A stretch of DNA of 64,000 nucleotides from CAYZGU01 sp964478165 (GCA_964478165.1 CAYZGU010000007.1:1-64000), one strand, 5' to 3'; positions 54,393-64,000 are shown, numbered from the stretch's first letter. Notes: generated by a model not told the origin, from the sequence alone. Program-made: numbers and translations.

Positions 54393-55493
54393 TTAGCTGA
54401 CTTCAACCGGCTTGCCTAAACGTCCTGAATCGATAGCTGCTTGAACAGTCGCACAGATGGCGCGCCCCGCCCGGGCATTGAGGATGGTGTCAGATCCCGT
54501 GTCGATTGCCTTAGCGAAGTTTTCGGCAAGGTGGTAGTTATTGTCATCGGCGATTCGCAGATGGGGATATTCGTTTGCCTCTTGGCCTCGATAATAGATG
54601 CTCACTTCAGGACGAGCTTCATTAATGACGAGCGCGCCTTCTGATCCGAGTACGTGGATTTTAATCTCCCCAATATCGGGATGACTCGCTGCGCCTATGC
54701 GACCAATGCAGAGCGTTCCAACGACGCCCTCCTCCATTTCAAGTGTCACGGTTGCAAGATCTTCGACGTTGCTGTCAACACACGCTTGATGAAAGTGGGC
54801 TGAGGTACGAGCGAACACCCTCTGAACATCAATTCCAGTTAGCATCCGTATGTAGCCAAGGGGATAAATTCCTTCGATTTTAAGCTCACCCATTGGATCG
54901 TGACCTACTCCGCCGTCAGATCCGTCTGAATGTGCTTCAATCTGCCGTTGCAACCAGTTGATTGGTTTGGTTTGGGGTTTGGCCGTGGTCTTTGGTGGTC
55001 CGGCATCCTTAGCGAAATAGAAATCTACGTGGATGGCATATGGGTGGCCGATTTTTCCACTTTCCAGTGCTTGGCGAGCTTGGACTAAAGCCGGCAGATA
55101 ATTTCGGTTCCAGAGCAAGAATCTTACGCCGTTCCGTTCTACAGCCTCTACCACCCGGTCACATTCGGAAACTCGATTTGACATTGGCTTGTCTTGCACA
55201 ATGTGTAATCCTGCATTAGCAGCTCGAGTGCTCAAGTCGCAATGGCGCTCTGCTTCCGAACTCACGACGGCTACCTGGACGTTGAAATCTGACAAGGCGC
55301 GTTCAACATCACGAACATACGGGATATTGTATTCGCGGGCAAATTTCTCGTTTCGCTCATGCACCCAATCGGGTTGGTCCGCATCGTCAGCGACGACTGC
55401 CGGTTCAAAACGGGGATGTGCCGCCATTGCCACTGGCACGTAGGCATGCTTGACGACGCTTAGGGCAACAAATCGAAAACTAGCCGACTTCAT
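54393..55493 (-). CDS. Gfo/Idh/MocA-like protein with degenerate nucleotide loop
   Basis: A 366-residue family member. The N-terminal FRFVALSVVKHAYVPVAMA lacks the usual GxGxxG loop, while VAVVSSEAERHCDLSTRAANAGLHIVQDKPMSN retains the DKP form of the catalytic-lysine motif. The C-terminal domain includes GVGHDPMGELKIEGIYPLGYIRMLTG. GGAGG lies before ATG 55493; the gene overlaps the upstream paralogue by 14 nt, so the two are one operon. Cofactor use is uncertain. Confidence 0.85.
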   Translation of the reverse strand: MKSASFRFVALSVVKHAYVPVAMAAHPRFEPAVVADDADQPDWVHERNEKFAREYNIPYVRDVERALSDFNVQVAVVSSEAERHCDLSTRAANAGLHIVQDKPMSNRVSECDRVVEAVERNGVRFLLWNRNYLPALVQARQALESGKIGHPYAIHVDFYFAKDAGPPKTTAKPQTKPINWLQRQIEAHSDGSDGGVGHDPMGELKIEGIYPLGYIRMLTGIDVQRVFARTSAHFHQACVDSNVEDLATVTLEMEEGVVGTLCIGRIGAASHPDIGEIKIHVLGSEGALVINEARPEVSIYYRGQEANEYPHLRIADDNNYHLAENFAKAIDTGSDTILNARAGRAICATVQAAIDSGRLGKPVEVS

Positions 55494-56439
55494 AAGCACC
55501 TCCGATTAATCGTAAAGCCTGTTGGGACTGGAGTGAAGCCACTGCGGCTTCAGCCACTTGGAGAGCCGCCCTACTATCAGCACCGCTAGCAGATGGTTCT
55601 CGTCCTTCCTCAATCGCTGTCACAAATTCTTGAAGCTGAGCAGTTATGGCAGAGTTTCCTTGACCTGCTTCAATGGCGTTTGGATTACCTCCTTGAAATA
55701 GAAGGTTGCGATTGTGATGATCGTCTGCATAGGCAGCACCCGTGGATCCAATCATTGACAGCGAGAAGTACCCGTCCCCCTTAGGGAGGGTTTGTGCATC
55801 ATCCAGCAAGGCCATTCCTCCGTGGGGAAATCCAAGGTGGACTTGGACGTAACCGGGACGGCTCACTGCATAGACGTTAGTCGCCATCCCACCAAACAGC
55901 CACATTGCAACATCAATGCTATGGACTGTGTGTAGCATTATTATTTCATTGGCGTTATTCTGATTCGTGCATGCGCTCCAGTTGTGGATTCGAAGTAGGC
56001 CAGGTTCTCCTAATTGTTGGTCAGTTAGCGCAGCTTTTACTGCTTGTTGAGACGGCATGAATCGCAATGGGTTGCCGGCCATAAGTCGTACATCCACGGA
56101 TTGACAAGCGCTAATCACGGTCGACGCGCTTTGGACGGAGGGTGCAAGCATTGATGCCACCAAAACATGCTTTCCCGTTTCGGCAGCTTTTATGGCCAGC
56201 CGTGTTCGGGAATCATTGTGCTCCAGGATTAAGACAGCATCGAACTCGTCTATATGATGATTTATCAAGTCATCAAGTGAATTTGCCGTAATCGATGCAC
56301 TCAGTGTGTCCGCAATGCGATGTGCAATCTGGGAATCAGCATGGACTACGGCGGCAAAATCCACACTAGACAAACGTGACATCACTGTGCTATACAAAGC
56401 GGCATGTTCTTCACCGCCAATAAAGGCTAACTTGGTCAT
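55480..56439 (-). CDS. Gfo/Idh/MocA-like protein lacking the EKP lysine
   Basis: A 319-residue protein. The fold is recognisable from KLAFIGGEEHAALYSTVMSRL, FDAVLILEHNDSRTRLAIKAAETGKHVLVASMLAPSVQSA and MLHTVHSIDVAMWLFGG. The motif expected after GKHVL (normally EKP) reads VASMLAP, so the catalytic Lys is missing. It may be a non-catalytic partner of the paralogue directly downstream. GGAGG lies 13 nt before ATG 56439. Confidence 0.82.
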   Translation of the reverse strand: MTKLAFIGGEEHAALYSTVMSRLSSVDFAAVVHADSQIAHRIADTLSASITANSLDDLINHHIDEFDAVLILEHNDSRTRLAIKAAETGKHVLVASMLAPSVQSASTVISACQSVDVRLMAGNPLRFMPSQQAVKAALTDQQLGEPGLLRIHNWSACTNQNNANEIIMLHTVHSIDVAMWLFGGMATNVYAVSRPGYVQVHLGFPHGGMALLDDAQTLPKGDGYFSLSMIGSTGAAYADDHHNRNLLFQGGNPNAIEAGQGNSAITAQLQEFVTAIEEGREPSASGADSRAALQVAEAAVASLQSQQALRLIGGAYEVG

Positions 56440-57342
56440 TACGGGATTTACACCTCCGCGCTTTTGTTAAGGTTCTCCTATAGACTGATGATGAATCTCT
56501 TTCGACGATTCCTATTGATTTCGCTTGGCATGTCTGATAGAATGGTGGTGCTGATACTATGCTTATATTGATTCGATATTGTGAGACCCCCTGACATATG
56601 GCCAGGTTGTTATGTTTGTTGAACCCATCTCCCAATCGATGGTACAGTATACCTGATGTCGGCGCGAAAATGATAGTATATTTTACGCGGGTGAAGTGCA
56701 TTAAAAAGTGACTGTCAGAAGCTTGGATTGGTTTGAATCAAGGGTTGATTAACCGTTCAATGTTTGTCAGAATACCGATGTTCTCGATGCGCTATGTGTC
56801 TTGTTCAAGAGTGCTAAGGCTACTAGAGAAAAGGTTGTGGCGTGGCGAATTGGGCATACGGTATTCCAACCAAGTTGGCAATAGCCGTTTGGACTTCCAT
56901 TCTAAGCGGTTCGGTGTTTTTTTATGGCAGGCTTATAACGGGTGAGAGGGGTGCTTTTCTTGGCTATCATCATGTGCGCAGTTTCTGCGCCATGTCTTGC
57001 GATTTTATCGTAATCATGAGTATGTGGACTTGGTCTGGGTGATAATAGACCAGAGAACTGTTCAGCGCTATTTGTGATTGATACCATTTGCACGGTAATG
57101 TTTAGAAAACTCTGCAGATGATTAGGTGCAGTCATCATAAATGCTGGTCAATATGTAATACAACACCATTTCGGTATAATCCCATGCATAGATATTGTGG
57201 ATTATTTTAAGATAAATGTGTGGTTGATACCACAGTTGTATTTCATCTGAAACGAACAAGATCCGAAAAGCGATTTAAGCTGAGCGAAGCTTTTCAGGGG
57301 CTTCGTTTGGTAAGAAGTCGCCGTGCGCAACAAGGGGGGAGT
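56440..57342. other. 0.9-kb gene-free region
   Basis: Between the divergent Gfo/Idh pair and a PhyH gene. Short frames lack start signals. The in-frame extension of the next gene back to 57220 is not supported by homology. No repeat or RNA gene was recognised. Confidence 0.5.
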
Positions 57343-58137
57343 ATGACGAAAACAAGTAAGAGCCTCAGAAACAACACCGAGATGGCCACAAGTGAATGGA
57401 GAGATTTAGAGGAGGTTGGTTATGTTCGTCTTGGCCGGGTGTTAGCAGATTCTGAGATTGACCAACTTTGTGAACGTATTGACCAAATTATGCTTGGCGA
57501 AGTTTACTACGATGGAATGGATATGCAGCTCTGCCCTTCCGCGTCCAGCAACAAGGAGTTAATTACTATGTCAGCTGTCCACAAAGGCAGCTCTCTGAAG
57601 TATCGAAAAATTCAGGATTTAGAGATGGATCCATTGTTCCTGAGCTACATCCAGCATCCACTTTTCAGGGACATCACGCGAAAAAAGATTGGCGGTGAAG
57701 TGGGTGTGTTTCGGTCTATGTTTTTTAACAAACCATCTGGAGGTGGGATACCGAAGAATTGGCATCAAGATGGAGGAGACTGGGACCTAAGCGTTCCCGA
57801 AGAAATAACGGTCTACACTGCCCTGGATCCGCAGACATCAAAGAATGGTTGCCTAAGAGTGATTCCGTACTCACACAAAGAATCTCCAATTGCCTCGGTC
57901 AGTAGAGAAGCAGACATTAAGAAGTACGCCCCGGAAGAGAAGTGCATTTGCCTCGAGATGGAGAGGGGTGAAGTCATTCTTTTCAAAAACAAATTGTTGC
58001 ACTCTTCTCTCGCGAATACCACAGATTTTCCACGCCGCGCCTTGAGCGTCGCGTATATTCATGCAGATGCCTATAGCCTTACTTGCGGCAAGCGTTTTCC
58101 GCAGGTGTTCCCCAAGTATCGTAGCGTTGAGAAATGA
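57343..58137 (+). CDS. Phytanoyl-CoA dioxygenase (PhyH) family protein
   Basis: A 264-residue Fe(II)/2-oxoglutarate oxygenase. HxD in NWHQDGGDW and distal His in LLHSSLANTT form the metal triad, with Arg in FPRRALSVAYI. The N-terminus WRDLEEVGYVRLGRVLADSEIDQL and the loop KNGCLRVIPYSHKE are typical. ATG 57343 follows AAGGGGGGAG by about seven nucleotides, which decides against the longer frame. Confidence 0.92.
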   Translation: MTKTSKSLRNNTEMATSEWRDLEEVGYVRLGRVLADSEIDQLCERIDQIMLGEVYYDGMDMQLCPSASSNKELITMSAVHKGSSLKYRKIQDLEMDPLFLSYIQHPLFRDITRKKIGGEVGVFRSMFFNKPSGGGIPKNWHQDGGDWDLSVPEEITVYTALDPQTSKNGCLRVIPYSHKESPIASVSREADIKKYAPEEKCICLEMERGEVILFKNKLLHSSLANTTDFPRRALSVAYIHADAYSLTCGKRFPQVFPKYRSVEK

Positions 58138-58927
58138 TGGGTAGGTCGAAGCTATTCATCATTGAAAACTCCTTCCTCTCACTGCCGTCACATAGATGGG
58201 GTACGCTGAACGTGACATTCTTTTTTAGTGCAACCACAGTTCTACATTAAGTCACGAACGTGTGGTTCAGTGGAATCGACAGGAGTCAGAGTGGGAAATA
58301 CTCTGCAACCATTCATAGATTTATATTTGTCGTTCAGGAGTTTGGAAAATCCACCTGCAAGCAACTCATTTCTCAGAAAACTCGCAACCGCGTCTGTAAG
58401 GGGTTCCGGAGACTCCCGAGAAATTTTTGATTGAGTAGTGTTATACGATTCTCTGTGCCCACGTCGTATCTGGAACGTATGGGCGCTCGGCACCGTTGCA
58501 AAGCGCGAAAAACCAAGCCAATCCAGGTTGTCAGCCGATCAGCCTTGACCAAGTATGGGTGTCAACCTGAGATTCTGTGTCCGTTTGGAGAGGAGCGGAC
58601 TGTCGAATGCCAAACACGCCCTTTTGATTAAGTCCCTCCGCGCAGGAGCCAGTACATGTGTTTCAATCAAACACATTAGATTTATAGGAAATTAAAGATG
58701 CTGGGATGTGAGTTGGCATTGGATTCCTTGTGAGTCGGGAGGCATAGAGCGTCAGTGACAGCTATGTTGGTTCCGGTGATGCGCGCTTTATCATTCCTGT
58801 CGGCAGGAATTCGCGTGGTTACATTGGCAACTGGCCCAATTACGTTTCAAATGCTGTCTGAAGAATTTGGTGTGAGGCACGAGATGTGCTCCATCCTACA
58901 ACCAGAGACTTAAAGGAGTTAAAGACT
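58138..58927. other. 0.8-kb gene-free region
   Basis: Between two PhyH genes on the same strand. No supported frame, RNA gene or terminator. The right end carries AAGGAG (58914-58919) for the next gene. Confidence 0.5.
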
Positions 58928-59692
58928 ATGGCGTTGAGCGATGAGCAGAAGCAGAAATATGAGGAAGATGGGTACCTAATCGTTCCCAACCTGATGACGG
59001 ACGAAGAGGTGGAAGCTGTTGGACAAAGAGCTGATTCGATTGCTTCGGGCCAGATTTCTGCTAAGGAGGGATGCAGAATCCAAGTGGAGCCATCTATTCA
59101 GAGGGGCGAAGTGACTGCAAAATCGCGCGTTGAGTCTATCCGAAAGTTGGGTGGGTTAGTTCGTACCGATCCCATTATGAATGCACACGGTACGAATCCG
59201 AAGGTTATAGACATCCTGGCAGACTTGATTGGACCAGACATTAAGCTGCTAGGGGATCAGTTGTTTATGAAGTCGTCTGTTCATGGTTCGCGCAAGTGCT
59301 ATCATCAGGATTCGCAGTCGTGGCAACACGTTGCGCCGGACAATCACGTGAGTTGTTGGGCTGCATTAGATGATGCGACCGTCGAGAACGGCTGTCTGTG
59401 GTTTATCCCGGGCAGCCACAAATGGGGCCTCATTGGTACAGAACGTGAACAAGAAATTGAACGACAGTCGCTTGCGCAACCGTTAGAAGATGAGGTGCCA
59501 ATTGAGTTGAAAGCGGGCGATTGTAGTTTTCATCATAGCCTTCTGCTTCATAGGAGTGGTGCCAATCGCTCGTCGAATCGCCGGCGTGGCTATGCTACCC
59601 ACTATATGAGTGCGCGAACAAGGTATTTGGGCGACGGCGCCAGTCCTAATTATCTTCTTCTACGTGGCAAAGAGTTTCCAGGTTGTGTGTGA
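58928..59692 (+). CDS. Phytanoyl-CoA dioxygenase (PhyH) family protein
   Basis: A 254-residue oxygenase beginning MALSDEQKQKYEEDGYLIVPNLMTDEEV. HxD in CYHQDSQSW and His in LLHRSGANRSS are the metal ligands, with Arg residues in NRRRGYATHYM for 2-oxoglutarate. The loop VENGCLWFIPGSHKWG is typical. AAGGAG lies about eight nucleotides before ATG 58928. It is the fourth PhyH paralogue in the window and the least like the 51174 copy in length. Confidence 0.93.
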   Translation: MALSDEQKQKYEEDGYLIVPNLMTDEEVEAVGQRADSIASGQISAKEGCRIQVEPSIQRGEVTAKSRVESIRKLGGLVRTDPIMNAHGTNPKVIDILADLIGPDIKLLGDQLFMKSSVHGSRKCYHQDSQSWQHVAPDNHVSCWAALDDATVENGCLWFIPGSHKWGLIGTEREQEIERQSLAQPLEDEVPIELKAGDCSFHHSLLLHRSGANRSSNRRRGYATHYMSARTRYLGDGASPNYLLLRGKEFPGCV

Positions 59693-60402
59693 CGGATGTA
59701 AGCCTGTTCTGAAGGAAGTGTTTTTTCTCAATACCTCGAGTGGCGAAAGTTCTCAGTATTGCGCAATAGTGGTGCTGTGCTTATTGATGAAGCACTCTAT
59801 GCGCCTTACGTTAGATTGACGTTGCACCAAAAGTGAAAACAGTCATGCTGTTTGCGTATCGTTGACGGCTGTTGGTTCCCATCAATCTCCTGCGATTCCG
59901 TTGGCAATTTCTGATTTTTATCGTGGGTTTCTAATTCTGATGATAGTCAATAAGTTTTTGCGAAGTTGTTGCGGTATGCTCAAGCGTGAAGTGTTGGTTT
60001 CTTTCATTATAATATCATGGTGTCGCCGAGAGCTTCGGATTTAGCCGCATTCGACAGCAGCTGAGATTGTCTAGATGTAGTAATGTCAGGATCGAGAGAA
60101 ATATGCTGAATTCGTGTGGCAAGATTCTTCCGACCTGAGCTATGTAAAATCTTACACAGCTATAGTTCTCGCGTAAACCCCATGGTAATGTGCCTATAGT
60201 TGCTCTTGCTTCGTAGAACTTCGTTCATCCTGTATCCATTTGCTTTGCGACTTATTGAGGTTAATTCTTGACATCGGACTAGTGAACGGGTTAAACCGGG
60301 CATTAGATTTGTCAGCCTTTCGGTTATTGTGTCGGGCTCTGTGCCCAACTGACTTCGTTTCTAGCGACGGTTAAATTCCGCAGTGCACACCACGGAGGTT
60401 CG
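59693..60402. other. 0.7-kb gene-free region
   Basis: No supported frame or RNA gene. It precedes a gene of noticeably higher GC. GGAGG lies at about 60391-60395 for that gene. Confidence 0.5.
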
Positions 60403-61836
60403 ATGATGGGCGACCGCCAGCCTGATTTGACAAAGAGCCAGTTGTTCCTTGATGATACATGGATTGAAGAGCAGTCGATGCTCACCCGCATTTGGCACAA
60501 ACCGCATCTCTATCCAGAGCCGGTCATGCGTGCGGAGGAGCCGTGGGAGGGTAGGAACCTGGCCTTCTATGGCACGGTGCTCAAGATTGGAAAGGCGTGG
60601 CGGATGTACTACACTACATCTTCGCCCGACTTTCGTGCGGCCATGTGCGTGGCCGATAGTGAAGATGGTTTGCATTGGACGCGGCCTGTTCTGGGGCGCC
60701 ACGATTTCCGTGGTAGTAAAGAGAACAACATTGCAATTCCCAATTGCCGTTGTGTTTCCGTCTACTACGACTCAGAGGACGGCGATTATCCCTTCCGCAC
60801 CATGGTTCATCGTGGTCCCAGCAAAACCGGGCACCCAGTCTATGGCATGTACGAAGCGTTCAGCCAGGATGGTTACCACTGGACCGAGGGTGATGTCGTT
60901 GTTCCATATCCTCAAGCACCGCATGTGCACACATTTAAAGATGGACGCGAGGGAACAAGAGCGCTGGCCGGAACCGATGTATACTACTTGTGGAGGCAAA
61001 AGGTCAACGGCGAGTTTGTCGTGACATACAAGGAAGACTTGAGCCTCGCCCGACGTCGGGTTGGATTGTCCCGCGGTTCCGACTTTAGGAGTTTCAGCGA
61101 CACGCGAATCATCCTCCAGTCAGATCTCGGCGATCCACCCGATGTACAATATCACGGTATGGTAGGCTTTCCCTACGGGGACGCCTACATCGGTTTCGCC
61201 GAACGTTGGTTCGGAGCGCCTACCCACTTCGAAATCATGTTGGTGTGGAGTCATGATCTCGATACCTGGCATATGCCGCCGAAGCGCGAGCCCTTCATCG
61301 CTCCAACTTTCCCGTGGAATGCAGGCTGGACAACGTGCTCGACAGGTGGGCCCGTGCAAAGTGGAAACCAGCTACGGATATACTTTGGCGGTCAGAGTGG
61401 GTCGCACATTCATGTGAAGAAGGGTCCCCACAAAGTCGGTCATATCGGCCTCGCTGAAATCACTGTTGACCGTTTTGCTTCCATTACCGCAGGATACATG
61501 GACGCATGTCTGGTTACGAAGCCGATGCGTTGGCCGGGGGGAGATCTCGTCCTCAATGCCTCAACAACGAGGGAGCTCGATGCTGATCCGCGCCTTTCCG
61601 GAGGTGAGATGGGCATCGAAGTGTGGGACGCGAAAGGGGAGCCTCTGGCCGCATTTTCGGGAGATAAACGGGCTTTTTTCGAGGGAAACCATCCTGCGCG
61701 TGGGGACGCAGAAGCTGCTGTGATGCGTTGGCCGGACGATGGGAGCATGAAGGAGCTCGCCGGGCGCGATGTGCGACTGGTCTTCTTCATGCGAGACTCT
61801 CATCTCTATAGCTTCCGGAGCAGTGGCGTCGATTGA
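60403..61836 (+). CDS. Five-bladed beta-propeller glycosidase-like protein
   Basis: A 477-residue protein resembling the GH32/GH43/GH130-type propeller enzymes. Repeated blades read as WRMYYTTSSPDFRAAMCVADSEDGLHWTRP, YGMYEAFSQDGYHWTEG, VGLSRGSDFRSFSD and FEIMLVWSHDLDTWHMP. An early Asp-containing segment SQLFLDDTWIEEQ could hold the nucleophile or metal site, but catalytic residues were not fixed. No signal peptide is seen. A C-terminal beta-sandwich-like part (about 355-477) follows. GGAGG lies seven nucleotides before ATG 60403. Its GC is clearly higher than that of the neighbours, which suggests recent transfer. Confidence 0.78.
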   Translation: MMGDRQPDLTKSQLFLDDTWIEEQSMLTRIWHKPHLYPEPVMRAEEPWEGRNLAFYGTVLKIGKAWRMYYTTSSPDFRAAMCVADSEDGLHWTRPVLGRHDFRGSKENNIAIPNCRCVSVYYDSEDGDYPFRTMVHRGPSKTGHPVYGMYEAFSQDGYHWTEGDVVVPYPQAPHVHTFKDGREGTRALAGTDVYYLWRQKVNGEFVVTYKEDLSLARRRVGLSRGSDFRSFSDTRIILQSDLGDPPDVQYHGMVGFPYGDAYIGFAERWFGAPTHFEIMLVWSHDLDTWHMPPKREPFIAPTFPWNAGWTTCSTGGPVQSGNQLRIYFGGQSGSHIHVKKGPHKVGHIGLAEITVDRFASITAGYMDACLVTKPMRWPGGDLVLNASTTRELDADPRLSGGEMGIEVWDAKGEPLAAFSGDKRAFFEGNHPARGDAEAAVMRWPDDGSMKELAGRDVRLVFFMRDSHLYSFRSSGVD

Positions 61837-63331
61837 GTGGAGTGGTATGATGTTCGGCAGATTTCTCGACGGCGGGTCGTTAATTCCTTGGTGAGAACAG
61901 GAGGCTTACGTTTGTAATTGGTGTGCGCGGCTTCCTAAGATGCGTGTGCCTCGTTTGACTGGGTCTACTCGTCAGCGCCCTTGCTTTCCGTCTGGATGTG
62001 TTAAGTTGATTCTCCATATTTTGTCACGAAGGTTCAGATTAAGAATCTTCGTGACAGCAAAACCAATGAGTATTGATATTGCGATCGATACAGGTGTTGA
62101 TGAAGCCCATTTCTTGCGTTTTGAAAGAGGGTGCGATGAGGCACAATTTAAGCAATACAAGCGTATCGATTTGATGGCGATCGCGGAATCCGAAGGACTA
62201 TGATGTAGTACGGAAGGTGCTATTTGAGAACGAATTCCGGCACAAGATTCCTGGGCTAAACGATGTTATGCATCCTTTTGACAGTGCTATCAAGAGAAAG
62301 AAGCGCTAACCAAGGAATGTAGTTCATTCCGTTCTTCGGTTGCAAATTGAATCTAAGGTAATCTGCCTGCAATCCAGATGCGTTCAAATCCCACGACGGT
62401 TCATCATGATTAAGCTGTGGACGTAACGGATCTCGTTCCAAATTTCCTTTATAGCGCTTTAAAGTAGTACCGAGTTCTTCGACCATCGTTGAGCGAAAAG
62501 CAGGTTCCGCGGTGATGAATGGCGCTACTGGGCGTTTAGCTGCACAATCAGAGGACTTCAGCAAAAAATCGGAACCGACTAGAATAGTAGTAGCGGTCCA
62601 GAAGTTCCTACTGCGAGCTCCTGTGGAGAATAAATGCGCATGTTTATGAGAGATGAGTAGAACTCACGCGTTAAAGAACATTCGGTTCGGAGCATATGGA
62701 ATTGGATGTAGAAAATCGTTTCCGTGGAACGGCATCTACTGGTGGACATCAAGCCAATAGTGTAAGGTCGCGTCCGGAATACTGTTACAACAGTGAATGC
62801 TTGAATTCTTCAGTAGTTGTTCGCGACACTTCAATTGCATGTACAAGTTGTTCATCGGTGTAAACCGCATGTTCTGGCGATGTATCTATCTTAAGTTAGG
62901 TGTTGGGTATGAGCTAAGTCCTGCGTAGGCTATATTCCTAATTGAAGTTAGCTTAATTAGAAACTCGCGTTCAGTAAACGGAGGATTTTACAATGGAATT
63001 TGTAGGCAGGACATACTCCATCTTTGGCGTGGTGTCACTGTTCCTTTAGAATAGGAGGTGGTCAGGAATTCGTTAGGCAACACGTGACTGACTGTCAACA
63101 GCGTGGTTTTCTGTTAGTGTTTAAGTTGATGCGCCTGTGTAGAGAAGGGTTTTTGAGAGAGGAGTTCTGAATCAACACTGGTTGTCATTCTCGTTGTGGC
63201 ACAAAACTCACGGAAGAAATTACATGTGATAACAAGCCTGTTTTTGAGCCAGGTTAAACGAGCTCTTGACTTTCGAAGCAGCGTCTGATACAATACCTGG
63301 GTAGGTTTTGTTTTCGATTTGAGGGAAGCAT
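61837..63331. other. 1.5-kb gene-free region
   Basis: No gene is supported. Two frames have partly protein-like stretches, the plus-strand end at 62068-62203 and a minus-strand frame at 62256-62564 (LRPQLNHDEPSWDLNASGLQ), but neither has start signals or a recognised family; they may be gene remnants. A perfect inverted repeat lies at 62022-62056. Confidence 0.45.
62022..62056. repeat. Perfect 10-bp inverted repeat
   Basis: TGTCACGAAG at 62022-62031 is the exact reverse complement of CTTCGTGACA at 62047-62056, with 15 nt between. It is flanked by TTTT on the left and GCAAAA on the right, so a bidirectional terminator or a protein-binding site are both possible. Confidence 0.5.
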
Positions 63332-64000
63332 ATGTTTCTCAGGCGTAAAAGGAATATCCCAACCAGTTATACTGCTTCAAATTTTCTGCTCACCTACTTC
63401 ATCATTGGGCTTCTCATTCTTTCGCTTGCGTTTGTTTACTATACCAAACAGATTCTCCGTTTGAATCGGGATCTCAATGAGCAAGTGCCCCCGCTAGCAG
63501 ATCTGGCATCTGAAATCCCCAGTATCAACGATATGAGACTAGCAAACAAGCTGACACAGATTCTTAAAGCATCCCTGTCGGCAAGTCGACTTTCTTTCAT
63601 CATCACTGATGCAGAAACGGATGAAGTTATCATTGCGCATGGAGTTCAAGAATCAATTGCGCGGAAGATTAATTCCGACAATCCAATGTCGTTGTCGCTT
63701 GTCGAAACCATGACCCTCAAAAACATTCTTGAGAGAATGAAAAAGAACACCGATGTTCCAAAAGAAATCATGTACAGTCGCGAAGACCACGTGCTATATG
63801 CATATCTGTATTACGGTGAAGGGGATGGAACAGCAGTTCACCAGATTCCTTTTGTTCTTACGGACGTGAATGATAAACCACAAAAATGGGAAATCTGGGG
63901 AGAGTGGAGAACGGCTGAGAATGCAAATTCAGATGAGTATTCGAATGCTCAGATGCTTGTCCAAAACTCGAAAGCGCTCAATCTCTATGTACCGCTTCAA
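63332..64000 (+). CDS. Membrane-anchored sensor-like protein, truncated by the window edge
   Basis: The frame runs from ATG 63332 (GAGGGA upstream) to the end without a stop; 223 residues are visible. One N-terminal TM (about 20-41, LLTYFIIGLLILSLAFVYYT) is followed by a helical linker and a mixed alpha/beta region (FIITDAETDEVIIAHGVQESI, then MTLKNILERMKKNTDVPKEIMYSREDHVLYAYLYYGE) that resembles the input part of a histidine kinase. The kinase itself would lie outside the window, so this is inference. Confidence 0.7.
   Translation, partial: MFLRRKRNIPTSYTASNFLLTYFIIGLLILSLAFVYYTKQILRLNRDLNEQVPPLADLASEIPSINDMRLANKLTQILKASLSASRLSFIITDAETDEVIIAHGVQESIARKINSDNPMSLSLVETMTLKNILERMKKNTDVPKEIMYSREDHVLYAYLYYGEGDGTAVHQIPFVLTDVNDKPQKWEIWGEWRTAENANSDEYSNAQMLVQNSKALNLYVPLQ

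Noticed and set aside
62256..62564. Minus-strand 102-residue frame
   Set aside because: Part looks protein-like, but there is no start signal and no recognised family; at most a gene remnant.
1..64000. CRISPR arrays, insertion sequences and rRNA genes
   Set aside because: Looked for regular direct repeats, transposase-like frames and rRNA segments; none were seen.

Overview
The window reads as a bacterial chromosome segment with moderate GC and about 70% coding density. The most likely source is Candidatus Poribacteria or a close relative. That placement rests on the gene mix: a bacterial microcompartment (BMC) fragment, four phytanoyl-CoA dioxygenase (PhyH) paralogues, three Gfo/Idh/MocA oxidoreductases, an XPB-type helicase, a system I cytochrome c maturation set, and unusually long gene-free gaps. 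No 16S rRNA gene is present, so taxonomy is inference.

Layout. 1-2235: edge of a BMC locus (BMC-H shell protein, PduL phosphotransacylase, BMC-associated flavoprotein). 2462-9494: exported or envelope proteins, including a Tyr/His-rich then Arg/Ser-rich secreted protein and a Wzz/BY-kinase-like protein whose Walker A lysine is lost. 10197-12394: a nitrilase-family amidohydrolase split by a -1 frame change at A_AAA_AAC, then a bifunctional-nuclease (DUF151) protein. 13275-14812, minus strand: smpB followed by the tmRNA gene, whose T-loop is interrupted by about 586 nt with group I intron features. 14975-18448: a triplicated DUF5069 protein and a CsgG/FlgT-like exported protein. 19559-29868: ccmE, ccmF, ccmH, ccmI, a carboxypeptidase-regulatory-domain membrane protein and a HEAT-repeat protein, then 2-oxoacid:ferredoxin oxidoreductase (korA-korB), then ccmA-ccmB. 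29917-31583: enolase and an FtsB-like divisome protein. 31662-38010: a TrpD-like transferase, a minimal MacB-type transporter, an aldo-keto reductase, an ATP-grasp ligase and a PhyH protein. 39981-43007: tRNA-Pro, homoserine dehydrogenase, aspartate kinase. 43004-50851: DUF177, rpmF, fabH, fabD, fabG, acpP, fabF, folK and an XPB-like helicase. 51174-61836: an accessory catabolic region of PhyH, Gfo/Idh and glycosidase-like genes separated by gaps of 0.7-1.1 kb. 63332-64000: start of a membrane sensor-like gene that runs off the window.

How the genes fit together. The ccm genes mature c-type cytochromes using a CxxxY-type CcmE and a CcmH with five clustered cysteines. The Kor complex feeds ferredoxin from 2-oxoacids. 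The fab cluster is a type II fatty acid synthesis operon joined to ribosomal protein L32. smpB and tmRNA form a ribosome-rescue pair.

The strongest discovery candidate is the intron-split tmRNA. The two exon halves rebuild a 7-bp acceptor stem, a 5-bp T-stem and a canonical UUCGAUU T-loop, and the insert carries the exact AAGATATAGTCC motif typical of group I introns. It was found by reading the sequence and has not been tested with a covariance model.
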